A stretch of 32,834 nt of DNA from an uncultured Coriobacteriaceae bacterium (GTDB taxonomy: Bacteria > Actinomycetota > Coriobacteriia > Coriobacteriales > Atopobiaceae), in the NCBI GenBank assembly GCA_900543875.1, contig UQSV01000013.1, forward strand, positions 1-32,834, read 5' to 3'. The notes beneath the pieces were generated by a model. That model had not been told where the DNA came from. It did not search any database and saw only the letters and a program-made list of their open reading frames with translations. Below are positions 15,244 to 23,449 of the stretch, piece by piece. Made by a program: the position numbers and the translations under genes. Every line of letters starts with the position of its first letter. The stretch's first letter is position 1.

Positions 15244-18200
15244 ATGAGACCCACCAAACTCACCATCAGCGCGTTTGGTCCCTATGCGGGCGAGGTCACT
15301 ATCGACTTCGACCGCCTGGGCGCGCACGGCCTCTACCTCATCTGCGGTGACACGGGTGCCGGCAAGACCACCATCTTCGACGCAATCTCGTTTGCCCTGT
15401 TTGGGCAGGCGAGCGGCTCGGACCGCACCACGCGCAGCCTGCGCAGCGACTTTGCCAAGAAGGAGACGCCCACCTACGTTGAGCTCGAGTTCGTTCACCA
15501 TGGCAAGGCCTACACCGTGCGCCGCAACCCCGAGTACGAGCGCCCCAAGAAGCGCGGCGAGGGCATGGCGACGCAGCTCGCCAGCGTAAGCTTCATGGCT
15601 GGGGGCGAGGCGCCCATCACGCGCATGAAGGAGGCCAACGAGTCAATCCAGGAGCTGCTGGGCATCGACCGCAACCAGTTCTCGCAGGTGGTGATGATCG
15701 CGCAGGGAGACTTCCGCCGCCTCCTCAAGGCAGACACCAGCGAGCGCGGCAAGATCATGCGTAGGCTCTTTGGCACGGCTCCCTACGAGAGCTTCCAGAG
15801 GGCCCTGAAGGCCCGTGCGGGCGAGCTCGAGGAGCAGGGCCGCGCAGGCAGGGAGAAGCTCCTTGCCCTCGTGCCCAACATCCAGGTGGAGGGCGAGGAG
15901 CGTGCAGAGAGGGCGGAGGCCCTGTGTGAGGCCTCGCTGCCCAACGCCGACGAGGCCCTGGCCCTTATCGCGGAGCAAGACGAGGCCGATGGGCGGGCGC
16001 TCGTTGCCCTTGACAAGACGTGCGCCAGCGCGGCCAGCGAGGTCGAGCGGCTCGTGACCCTGGCAGACCGCGCGACCCGCCTTGCCGATTGCAAGAGGCA
16101 GCTTGCGCAGGCCGCCAGCGAGTTTGTGGCGGCGGGGCAGAAGGTGGCGCCCGCGCGCGACAAGCTTGCGGAGCTCGAGGCGCGTAAGCCCGCCCGCGAG
16201 GGACTTGCCGCCCAGGTGGCACGCCTTGACCAGGAGCTCGAGGCGTTCAGGAGGCTCGACGAGGCAAGGGCCGAGGAGGTCAAGGCCGCCCAGGAGGCCA
16301 AGGCGAAGCAGAGCGCTGCCGAGAAGCTCGCCATCGACCATGACGGTGCGTGCGAACGGCTCGAGCTGGGGCGTGCCCGCATGGCTGCGCACGCGGATGT
16401 CCCCGTTGAACTCGAGCGCGCCAAGGGCGATCAAGACGCGGCACGGAAGGCATTCGAGGAGGCCAAGGAGGCCTGCGAGCGCCTCGCCGAGCTTGCGCAC
16501 CGCCAGGCCGAGCTCGAGAAGCTGGGGGATGTCGCGAAGGCCAAGGAGGCCGAGCTGGAGCAGGCGGAGTCCAACCTTGAGGCGGCGCGTGCCGAGCTTG
16601 AGGGCTTGAACGACCGCGCGACCTCGCTGGCCGGCGTGCCAGCCGAGTGCGAGCGCGCCAGGGCAGCCGTCGTTGAACTTGGACGCAAGCTTGCCGAGGC
16701 GCGCGCGAACTACCAGGAGGTTCATGCACGCGAGGTTGCCGTTGCCGAGCGCTCTGACGAGCTGGAGAGGGCAACGAGCGTCTACGCTGCGGCTCGTACC
16801 GAGATGAATGCGAAGGACGGGGCCTACACGGCGCTTCGCCAGGCCTTCCTCGATGGTCAGGCGGGCGTGCTGGCCGCCGAGCTCAGGGAGGGCGAGCCCT
16901 GTCCCGTGTGCGGCTCGACCGCGCACCCCCATCCCGCGGTGTACGAGGGCGCGGTTCCCACGCGCGACGAGCTCGACCGTGCCAAGGAGAGGGCGGACAA
17001 GGCAGCGGGTTGCGCCAACGAGAAGTCCGCCGCCGTGGCCGCGGCCCGCAAGCAGGCCGAGACCGCGCAGGCAGAGCTCGATGCCGCCGTGGAACGCCTT
17101 GGCACCTGCGAGCAGATCGAGGCGCGGTGCGCCAAGCTGACGGGCGAGAAGAAGGGGGCAGACCGAGAGCTTGCCGTTCTTCTCGCACGCGTCGATGAGC
17201 TCGAGAAAAACGAAATCCTGGTCGCTCGGGCCGAGAAGTGCCAGGTCACCCTTCAGGAGCGAGCGGCTGCCTGCCAGGATGCGGCAAACGAGGCACAGGC
17301 CAGGTTCAGGGAGCGCGAGGCCGCCCTCAACGAGTTCGCGGGGACGCTCTTGGAGCGGGACGCCCAAGCGGCCAACGTCGCCCTCGCCGTCGCGGGGGAT
17401 GCGCTCGCTGGCGCGGAGGAGCGCGTGCAGGTGGCCACCCGTGCCGTCGGTGAGCTGAAAGAGGACAAGGAGCGCGTGGCTTCCAGCGAAAAGGAGGTTG
17501 CCGCGCTCGAGGAGGCGATGGGGGCGGCTCGGGAGGAGGCCGCTGTCGCGCAGCGCGAGCTGGCGAGCGCCCACGCTGCCGCCGAGGCGATTGGCGCGCA
17601 GCTGAGCTCGGGCTCTCGCGAGGAGGTCGAGTCTGAGCGGACGCGCAAGAGCGCCCTCGTCGAGGACTTCGACTGCCAGCTCGAAGCCGCCCAGGCGAAG
17701 GCTGCGGAACTGGAGCGCCAGCTCAACGTGCTCGAGGAGCGCAAGCGCGGCCTCGAGGGGCAGGTCGCGCGGCTTGAGCATGATGGCGGGTCCGCCGAGG
17801 ATGCCGCCGCACAGCTTGCCGCTGCCCGTACCGAGAAAGCGCGTGTGGACGAGGAGCGTGAGATGGTCCGTGCGCGCAGGAAGGCCAACGCGAGCTTGGC
17901 CGGCCAGATCGAGGCACTGGGTGGAGAGGCGCGCGACCTCGCAACTCGCCTGGCCGAGATGGACACGCTGTCGAGGACGGCAAACGGCCAGCTCTCGGGC
18001 AAGAGGCGCGTGAGCTTCGAGACGTACCTGCAGATGCGTTGGCTCGACCGCGTGCTTGCGGCGGCAAACCAGCGCCTCTCCGTCATGACCGACGGTCGCT
18101 ACGAGCTCGTTCGCCGCGGGTTCTCCGCCGAGACCTCGGGCAGTGCGCAAACGGGCCTTGACCTCGATGTTCTTGACGCTTTCACGGGCAAGGAACGCGA

Positions 18201-18504
18201 CGCGTCATCGCTCTCGGGCGGCGAGTCGTTCAAGGCATCCCTTGCCCTGGCGCTGGGGCTGTCCGACGTGGTTCAAGCGCATGCCGGTGGCATCGAGCTC
18301 GACACGATGTTCGTCGACGAGGGCTTTGGCACGCTCGACGAGGAGTCGCTCGCCCTCACGATGCGCACGCTCACGGGCCCCGAGAACGGCAACAAGCTCG
18401 TGGGCATCATCAGCCACGTCGAGCTGCTGCGCCAGAGCATTGGGCACAAGATCGTGGTCGAGCGCGGGCGCACCGGCTCTACGTTGCGCGTCGAGGAGGG
18501 GTAG
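15244..18504 (+). CDS. sbcC: Nuclease SbcCD subunit C (Rad50-like SMC ATPase)
   Basis: 1,086 residues. Walker A GDTGAGKT (35-42), signature LSGGES (990-995) and Walker B with D1025-E1026 in MFVDEGFGTLDEE make a split ABC ATPase at the two ends. Between them lie two long Ala/Glu/Lys-rich coiled coils joined by a zinc hook, C553-P-V-C556. Length is normal for the family. The ATG follows the sbcD stop without a gap, with GAGGAG inside the end of sbcD as ribosome site. SbcCD cleaves long palindromes, which is notable given the hairpin repeats in this window. Confidence 0.95.
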   Translation: MRPTKLTISAFGPYAGEVTIDFDRLGAHGLYLICGDTGAGKTTIFDAISFALFGQASGSDRTTRSLRSDFAKKETPTYVELEFVHHGKAYTVRRNPEYERPKKRGEGMATQLASVSFMAGGEAPITRMKEANESIQELLGIDRNQFSQVVMIAQGDFRRLLKADTSERGKIMRRLFGTAPYESFQRALKARAGELEEQGRAGREKLLALVPNIQVEGEERAERAEALCEASLPNADEALALIAEQDEADGRALVALDKTCASAASEVERLVTLADRATRLADCKRQLAQAASEFVAAGQKVAPARDKLAELEARKPAREGLAAQVARLDQELEAFRRLDEARAEEVKAAQEAKAKQSAAEKLAIDHDGACERLELGRARMAAHADVPVELERAKGDQDAARKAFEEAKEACERLAELAHRQAELEKLGDVAKAKEAELEQAESNLEAARAELEGLNDRATSLAGVPAECERARAAVVELGRKLAEARANYQEVHAREVAVAERSDELERATSVYAAARTEMNAKDGAYTALRQAFLDGQAGVLAAELREGEPCPVCGSTAHPHPAVYEGAVPTRDELDRAKERADKAAGCANEKSAAVAAARKQAETAQAELDAAVERLGTCEQIEARCAKLTGEKKGADRELAVLLARVDELEKNEILVARAEKCQVTLQERAAACQDAANEAQARFREREAALNEFAGTLLERDAQAANVALAVAGDALAGAEERVQVATRAVGELKEDKERVASSEKEVAALEEAMGAAREEAAVAQRELASAHAAAEAIGAQLSSGSREEVESERTRKSALVEDFDCQLEAAQAKAAELERQLNVLEERKRGLEGQVARLEHDGGSAEDAAAQLAAARTEKARVDEEREMVRARRKANASLAGQIEALGGEARDLATRLAEMDTLSRTANGQLSGKRRVSFETYLQMRWLDRVLAAANQRLSVMTDGRYELVRRGFSAETSGSAQTGLDLDVLDAFTGKERDASSLSGGESFKASLALALGLSDVVQAHAGGIELDTMFVDEGFGTLDEESLALTMRTLTGPENGNKLVGIISHVELLRQSIGHKIVVERGRTGSTLRVEEG

Positions 18505-18552
18505 ATAAGCAGTGAACTGCCCATGCTGGTATTCGACGAGAAGGAGCACGCC

Positions 18553-19533
18553 ATGAACGAGCTCGAGAAGACCGAGACGCGGCAACCGGCTGGGCAGCCC
18601 GTGCCCATCCCTTCGCCCGAAGGCAGCGAGCCCCTGAGCCGGCGCGCCAAGATCATTGGCTGCGTGGCCATGGCGCTCATCGCGCTGCTGAGCTTCTTCC
18701 CACTGGCGACGCTTGCCTCCTCTCCCAACACGCATGCCGGTACCATCGAGGCGCTCGACAAGAAGGCAGCGGACGTCACGGCCCTCGTGGGTGCCTCGAC
18801 GGCGGCCTCGGTTGCTACGTCGTTCTTCCCGGGAGGCTCGGGAATCTCGGGCAAGCTGCTCGACATCGCGGCCAACCTGGGCATAGTGCTTGCGGCAATC
18901 TATCTCGAGAAGTACCTGCTTACGATTCTGGGGCTTGCGGCCTGCAGAATTGTGGTGCCACTGGCGTGCGGCTTGGGAGCCGTGTTGCTCCTTGCGCGCC
19001 TTGGCGAGTCCACGCGCGCGAGGATTCGCGGGCTGGTGCTGCGCCTTGTGCTGCTCGCGGTGGCGATGGTGGCGCTCGTGCCGGCAAGCGTCGGGGTGTC
19101 CGGACTTATCGAGAGCACGTTCAACTACGACGCCTCGGCCGTAGCGGAGCAGGTGAACCAGGGTGCGGAGGCCGTGGGCGAGCAGTCCGAGCAAGCCGAG
19201 ACGAGCGGCTCCAGCTCGAGTTCGAACCACGACTCGGGTGAGTCAAACCCGCTCAGCGACTTTGCCAACTGGCTGGGCGGCATTGGCCAGGGCGTGGCTG
19301 ACGCCGCGACGGGCGCCGCCAGCGCGCTCATGAACGGGGCCAATTCGGTGCTCGACTGGGCCAAGGGAGCCATCGCCACACTCGTCGAGTCGTTTGCCGT
19401 GATGATCGTGACCGACTGCGTCATCCCCATCCTTGTGCTGCTCTTCTTTGTGTGGCTCATCAACTTCTTGCTGGGTCTCAACATCCCCCTGCCGTCTGGT
19501 CCCGTCCGCGGCCTTCGCGGTAGGGCCAAATAG
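18553..19533 (+). CDS. Multi-pass membrane protein of unknown function, downstream of sbcC
   Basis: 326 residues. About five membrane segments: 33-55, 104-126, 128-149, 159-183 and 281-309. Between the fourth and fifth lies a hydrophilic loop with a Glu/Gln stretch and a serine run (219-225), then a Gly/Ala amphipathic region (240-275). The block GKLLDIAANLGIVLAAIYLE followed by KYLLTILG and the C-terminal AVMIVTDCVIPILVLLFFVW look conserved, and I believe similar unknown membrane proteins occur in other Gram-positives, but I cannot name a family. The ATG at 18553 has AAGGAG six bases upstream. It starts 48 bases after sbcC with no terminator between, so probably shares its transcript. Confidence 0.75.
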   Translation: MNELEKTETRQPAGQPVPIPSPEGSEPLSRRAKIIGCVAMALIALLSFFPLATLASSPNTHAGTIEALDKKAADVTALVGASTAASVATSFFPGGSGISGKLLDIAANLGIVLAAIYLEKYLLTILGLAACRIVVPLACGLGAVLLLARLGESTRARIRGLVLRLVLLAVAMVALVPASVGVSGLIESTFNYDASAVAEQVNQGAEAVGEQSEQAETSGSSSSSNHDSGESNPLSDFANWLGGIGQGVADAATGAASALMNGANSVLDWAKGAIATLVESFAVMIVTDCVIPILVLLFFVWLINFLLGLNIPLPSGPVRGLRGRAK

Positions 19534-19559
19534 CAGCGAGCGCATGGCGTAACCAGCGC

Positions 19560-19596
19560 GGGCCCGAGCTGTACACAAGCTCGGGCCCGTTTGTTG
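19560..19596 (+). terminator. Terminator of the sbcDC-membrane protein unit
   Basis: GGGCCCGAGCT (19560-19570) pairs perfectly with AGCTCGGGCCC (19578-19588) around a 7-base loop, followed by GTTTGTTGTCC. It is the first clear terminator downstream of sbcD, supporting a three-gene operon. Confidence 0.85.
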
Positions 19597-19619
19597 TCCA
19601 CTGCAAAGGCTGGGGTGTC

Positions 19620-19763
19620 TTAGTTCCGGATGCTTCGGCTAACAAGGAAGAGGCCGGCCGAGAGAAGGACGAGGACCGTTGCAAGTGGCGCAACGTCCAT
19701 GAGCTCGTCGCCCGGATTGTCGCGACGGACACGCGGGGCGAGCGCGCGGCGGTGGGCTAACAT
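19620..19763 (-). pseudogene. Possible remnant: short hydrophobic peptide with a basic tail
   Basis: A 47-codon minus-strand frame ends in PLATVLVLLSAGLFLVSRSI plus RN: one membrane segment and a short basic tail after GDE, resembling the C-terminal sorting region of LPXTG-type surface proteins, although no intact LPXTG is present. It has no good ribosome site. It may be the tail of a decayed surface protein, a small membrane peptide, or chance. The start at 19763 is arbitrary; an internal ATG lies at 19700. Confidence 0.25.
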
Positions 19764-19803
19764 CGAAAGACGCGTAAACGAATGTCTCCAGAAGGGGAGG
19801 CCC

Positions 19804-20292
19804 ATGCACCGCATCCTGTTTGTTTGCCTTGGCAACATCTGCCGCTCGACGATGGCCCAGTCCGTCATGCAATATCTGGTTGACGAGGCGGGTCGCGCCG
19901 ACGAGTTTGTCATCGACTCCGCAGGTACGAGCTCCGAGGAGAGCGGCAACCCGCCCCACCGCGGCACTGTCGAGAAGCTTCGCCGCGAGCGCATCCCGCT
20001 CGTTGCCCACCATGCCCGCCGCGCCCGCGCCGCGGAGTACGACAAGTGGGGCCTCATCGTCTACATGGACGAGGACAACGAGTGGGCGCTCATGCGCCTG
20101 TTCAACAACGATCCCGAGCACAAGTGCGCCAAGCTCCTCTCGTTCATCCCCGAGGACTCGAGCTTTCGTCCGCGCGCCCGCCTGCACGACGGCACCGTCC
20201 GCGACGTGGCCGACCCCTGGTGGACCGGCAACTTCGACGACACCTACCGCGACGTCCGCGCCGGCTGCGAGGCCCTGCTCGCCACCCTCTAG
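19804..20292 (+). CDS. Low-molecular-weight protein tyrosine phosphatase
   Basis: 162 residues. Cysteine-dependent phosphatase of the arsenate reductase-like fold. The P-loop C8-LGNIC-R14-S15 gives the C-x5-R-S signature at the extreme N-terminus, and the general acid is D137 in VADPWW. ATG at 19804 with AGGGGAGG just upstream. No tyrosine kinase or capsule genes are adjacent, so the substrate is unclear. Compared with short family members it has a modest insertion with EDNEWALMRLFNNDPEHK. TAACAT near 19758 may be its -10. Confidence 0.92.
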   Translation: MHRILFVCLGNICRSTMAQSVMQYLVDEAGRADEFVIDSAGTSSEESGNPPHRGTVEKLRRERIPLVAHHARRARAAEYDKWGLIVYMDEDNEWALMRLFNNDPEHKCAKLLSFIPEDSSFRPRARLHDGTVRDVADPWWTGNFDDTYRDVRAGCEALLATL

Positions 20293-20372
20293 TGGCTGAT
20301 GTGCCGGCCGCGGCCCGCATGCCTGCTGCGCGTCCGTCTCGTCCTACCGCGCCGCACCACCCGCTCGCGGCG

Positions 20373-20378
20373 TAGAAT
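20373..20378 (+). promoter_or_regulatory. Putative -10 box (TAGAAT) for the aminotransferase gene
   Basis: TAGAAT lies 53-58 bases before the ATG in an otherwise very GC-rich gap. No -35 consensus. Assigned by position and similarity to the other -10 candidates in the window. Confidence 0.35.
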
Positions 20379-20430
20379 GAACCCTTGTATGCACGCGCAC
20401 GATGCGCCCAAGCCCACAACGGAGGTTCCC

Positions 20431-21591
20431 ATGCGGTTCTCGAAGCGACTCGACCGATTTGGCGACGAGGTGTTTGCCTCGCTCAACGCGCGCCGTCGCG
20501 AGCTCGAGGCGCAGGGCCGCGAGGTCATCGACCTGTCGGTGGGCACGCCCGATTTCGAGCCGCCCGCGCACGTCAAGGAGGCGCTGGTCGAGGCCGCCAA
20601 GGACTCCAACATGTGGAAGTACGCTCTGGCAGACCTGCCCGAGCTCACCCAGGCCGTCATCGACTACTATGCCAGCCGCTTTGGCGTCGAGGGCCTCGAG
20701 CCCAACATGATCATGAGCGTCAACGGCACGCAGGAGGGCATGGGCCGCATGGCCTCGGCCCTTCTCGACGAGGGCGACCTCGTGCTCGTGCCCGATCCCT
20801 GCTACCCGCTGTTCCGCGCCTCGGCCCTCATCGCCGGCGCCGACCTCGCCTTCTATCCCCTCAGTGCCGAGACGAACTTCTTGCCCGATGTCTCGCGCAT
20901 CGACTCGGCCGTGGCCGACCGCGCCAAGTACATGGTGGTGTCGCTGCCGGCCAACCCCGTGGGCTCGGTGGGCACGCCCGAGGTCTACGCCCAGATCATC
21001 GAGTTCGCCCGCGCCCACGACCTGCTGATCGTCCACGACAACGCCTACAGCGACATTATCTTCGACGGCGTCGAGGGCCACAGCTTCTTCGAGAACGAGG
21101 GCGCCTCCGAGGTGGGCGTCGAGTTCTTTAGCCTCTCCAAGTCGTTTAACATGACCGGCGCCCGCGTGAGCTTCCTCGTGGGCCGCCCCGACGTCATCGC
21201 CGCGGTACGCAAGTTGCGTGCCCAGAGCGACTACGGCATGTTCCTTCCCATCCAGCGCGCCGCCATCGCCGCCCTCACCGGTCCGCGCGAGCAGGTGCGC
21301 GAGCAGGAGCGCAGGTATCAGGAGCGCCGCGACGCCCTGTGCGACGGCCTCGAGTCGATTGGCTGGGAGCGCCCCAACGCCCACGGCTCGATGTTCGTGT
21401 GGGCGCGCCTGCCGCACGGCCGCACGGACTCCATGGCCTTCTGCCTCGAGCTCATGGAGAAGGCGGGCGTCATCGTGACGCCGGGCGCGAGCTTTGGCCC
21501 GGGTGGCGAGGGCTTCGTCCGCATGGCGCTCGTGCTGCCGCCTGAGGGCCTGCGCCGCGCCGTTGCGGCCATCGAGGCATCGGGTCTGTAG
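20431..21591 (+). CDS. Class I/II PLP aminotransferase, LL-diaminopimelate aminotransferase-like
   Basis: 386 residues, fold type I. The PLP lysine is K237 in FFSLSKSFNMTGARVSF; the aspartate and tyrosine of HDNAYSD bind the cofactor. The layout VIDLSVGTPDFEPPAHVKEA, SVNGTQEGMGRMASALLDEG and LVLVPDPCYPLFRASALIAG is close to DapL-type enzymes and their relatives, which use diaminopimelate or other amino acids. Substrate is therefore unsettled. The ATG at 20431 follows GGAGGTTCCC. It is monocistronic, with a terminator 38 bases after its stop. Confidence 0.85.
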   Translation: MRFSKRLDRFGDEVFASLNARRRELEAQGREVIDLSVGTPDFEPPAHVKEALVEAAKDSNMWKYALADLPELTQAVIDYYASRFGVEGLEPNMIMSVNGTQEGMGRMASALLDEGDLVLVPDPCYPLFRASALIAGADLAFYPLSAETNFLPDVSRIDSAVADRAKYMVVSLPANPVGSVGTPEVYAQIIEFARAHDLLIVHDNAYSDIIFDGVEGHSFFENEGASEVGVEFFSLSKSFNMTGARVSFLVGRPDVIAAVRKLRAQSDYGMFLPIQRAAIAALTGPREQVREQERRYQERRDALCDGLESIGWERPNAHGSMFVWARLPHGRTDSMAFCLELMEKAGVIVTPGASFGPGGEGFVRMALVLPPEGLRRAVAAIEASGL

Positions 21592-21628
21592 ACGACCTGC
21601 GACTCATAAAAGCCTGACTAAACGCGAG

Positions 21629-21665
21629 GGGCGCCGGCAACCGTTTGAGGTGTCGGCGCCCTTAT
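21629..21665 (+). terminator. Terminator of the aminotransferase gene
   Basis: GGGCGCCGGCA (21629-21639) pairs with TGTCGGCGCCC (21651-21661), one G-U type mismatch, followed by TTAT. Located just downstream of the aminotransferase stop. Confidence 0.75.
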
Positions 21666-22000
21666 CATGCCGTGTCGACTTGTCCATCGGAACGAGGTCA
21701 ATCGAGGTTGTAAATCGGCGAAGGGTATTTTTCTGCGGGCGGCTGGTTTTGCAACGGTCGCGGAAAGGTCGGACTACTGAGAAGCCCACATGGATAATAT
21801 CCTATGTAGATGTGGCCTGAAGCTGGGGTTTTATGGCTTGTGGCAGCATCTTGGCTGGCTGCCTCAGGGGCTTTGGCATCCAGCTGTGCACGGCGCATCC
21901 GGCATGTCCGGGCGCCACTATTCGGGGAGAGCCGGCGGCCCGCACGGGCGGCCGGGCCTGGCCACAGACTGGCTGGGAATTCGAATTGGAGGAATGCACC
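21666..22000 (+). promoter_or_regulatory. Long leader region of the alcohol dehydrogenase gene
   Basis: 335 bases without a credible gene, with lower GC in its first half than the rest of the window. It contains the near-palindrome GGATAATATCC (21792-21802), flanked by CCACAT and ATGTGG, whose TAATAT core could be a -10; transcription from there would give a leader of about 190 bases. A strong hairpin (CCGGCGGCCCG at 21932-21942 with CGGGCGGCCGG at 21945-21955) lies shortly before the ribosome site. This layout suggests regulated expression, perhaps redox dependent, but no known Rex-type box was found. Confidence 0.45.
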
Positions 22001-23224
22001 ATGGGACGTTTTACCAACCCGCGTGACCTGTACTTTGGTGAGGGCGCTCGCCACGAGGTGAAGAACCTCAAGGGCAAGAAGGCCATCATCGTTTCTGGCG
22101 GCAGCTCTATGCGCCGCGGCGGGTTCCTGCAGGACGTCGAGAACGACCTTAAGGAAGGCGGTTTCGAGGTCAAGCTGTTCGAGGGCGTCGAGTCCGACCC
22201 GTCCATCGAGACGGTCATGAAGGGCGCCGAGGCCATGCGCGAGTTCGAGCCCGACTGGATCATCGCCCTCGGCGGTGGCTCCCCGATCGACGCCGCCAAG
22301 GCCATGTGGGTCTTCTACGAGTACCCCGAGGAGTCCTTCGACAACATCATCCAGCCGTTCTCCTTCCCGGAGCTGCGCCAGAAGGCCCACTTCTGCGCCA
22401 TCTCCTCGACCTCCGGCACCGCTACCGAGGTCACCGCGTTCTCCGTCATCACGGACTACGCCAAGGGCATCAAGTACCCGCTGGCCGACTTCAACATCAC
22501 GCCTGACGTCGCCATCGTCGACCCCGAGCTCACCTACTCCATGCCCGCCAAGCTCTGCGCTCACACCGGCATGGATGCGCTGACGCACTGCATGGAGGCC
22601 TACGTCTCCACCTTCGCCTCGATGTTCACCGACGCCAACGCCCTGCACGGCATCCGCGAGATCGTCGAGTGGCTCCCAAAGTCCTACACCGGTGACAAGG
22701 AGGCCCGTCAGCACATGCACGAGGCCCAGTGCATCGCCGGCATCGCCTTCTCCTCTGGCCTGCTGGGCATCGTGCACTCTATGGCCCACAAGACCGGTGC
22801 CGCCTTCGAGAACGGCCACATCATCCACGGTGCCGCCAACGCCATGTACCTCGGCAAGGTCATCCAGTGGAACTCCAAGGACCCGCGTGCCGCCGAGCGC
22901 TACGCCTACGTCGCCAAGGAGGTCCTGCACCTTCCCGGCGAGACCAACGAGGAGCTCATCGCTGCCCTGGTCCAGAAGATCCGCGACCTCAACGACGAGC
23001 TCAACATCCCGCAGTCCATCAAGGATTACGCCAACGGCGGCGTGAAGGTCGACGCCGAGCACCCGCAGATGGTCTCCGAGGAGGAGTTCCTCGCGAAGCT
23101 CCCCGAGATCGCTGCCAACGCCGAGCAGGACGCCTGCACCCCGGAGAACCCGCGCGAGACCAAGGCCGCGGACTTCGAGAAGATCCTCAAGGCCTGCTAC
23201 TACGACACGGACATCGACTTCTAA
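22001..23224 (+). CDS. Iron-containing (group III) alcohol dehydrogenase, butanol dehydrogenase-like
   Basis: 407 residues. Reduces aldehydes to alcohols with NAD(P)H in fermentation. Cofactor motif GGGSPIDAAK (91-100), SSTSGTATEVTAFSVI, and metal ligands D192, H196, H259 and H273, whose spacing (x3, x62, x13) equals that of the FucO family. The ATG at 22001 has GGAGG eight bases upstream. Codon use is strongly biased to single preferred codons, more than in neighbouring genes, which suggests high expression. A large branched hairpin follows the stop. Confidence 0.93.
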   Translation: MGRFTNPRDLYFGEGARHEVKNLKGKKAIIVSGGSSMRRGGFLQDVENDLKEGGFEVKLFEGVESDPSIETVMKGAEAMREFEPDWIIALGGGSPIDAAKAMWVFYEYPEESFDNIIQPFSFPELRQKAHFCAISSTSGTATEVTAFSVITDYAKGIKYPLADFNITPDVAIVDPELTYSMPAKLCAHTGMDALTHCMEAYVSTFASMFTDANALHGIREIVEWLPKSYTGDKEARQHMHEAQCIAGIAFSSGLLGIVHSMAHKTGAAFENGHIIHGAANAMYLGKVIQWNSKDPRAAERYAYVAKEVLHLPGETNEELIAALVQKIRDLNDELNIPQSIKDYANGGVKVDAEHPQMVSEEEFLAKLPEIAANAEQDACTPENPRETKAADFEKILKACYYDTDIDF

Positions 23225-23246
23225 GCTCGCCTCGATTCATCCCAGC

Positions 23247-23326
23247 GGAGAGCCCCAGGTTCCTCGCGGACGTCCTCGGCCTTACGGCCTGCGGAATGTC
23301 CGCTTCGGAGCCTGGGGCTCTCCTTG
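23247..23326 (+). terminator. Large branched hairpin after the alcohol dehydrogenase gene
   Basis: GGAGAGCCCCAGG (23247-23259) pairs perfectly with CCTGGGGCTCTCC (23311-23323). Inside, GCGGAC (23266-23271) pairs with GTCCGC (23298-23303), and GGCC-TTAC-GGCC forms a tip. TTG follows, so the T-run is poor. It probably ends the dehydrogenase mRNA or protects its 3' end; its size is unusual. Confidence 0.6.
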
Positions 23327-23366
23327 TGCCTCGCGGCTGGGTGCTTCTGCCGGAAAGAAAGAGTGC

Positions 23367-23431
23367 GAGAGCTGCAAATCGGACAGTTGGGGCAGGGTCG
23401 CAGCCCCTTAAGTGTCCGATTTGCAGTTCTC
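23367..23431. repeat. Long inverted repeat with CTGCAAATCGGACA arms
   Basis: Left arm 23367-23388 and right arm 23410-23431 are 22 bases each and match at 20 positions; GGGGC/GCCCC continues the stem inward to a loop of about 9 bases. It lies between convergent genes and is unrelated in sequence to the three GACAGGGGG-type hairpins. It may be a dispersed repeat or a bidirectional terminator without T-runs. Confidence 0.65.
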
Positions 23432-23449
23432 GGCATTTTCTATCTGAGC

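Noticed and set aside
15643..18150. 835-codon minus-strand frame opposite sbcC
   Set aside because: Shadow of the coiled-coil coding sequence; Leu/Arg/Gly-rich without motifs.
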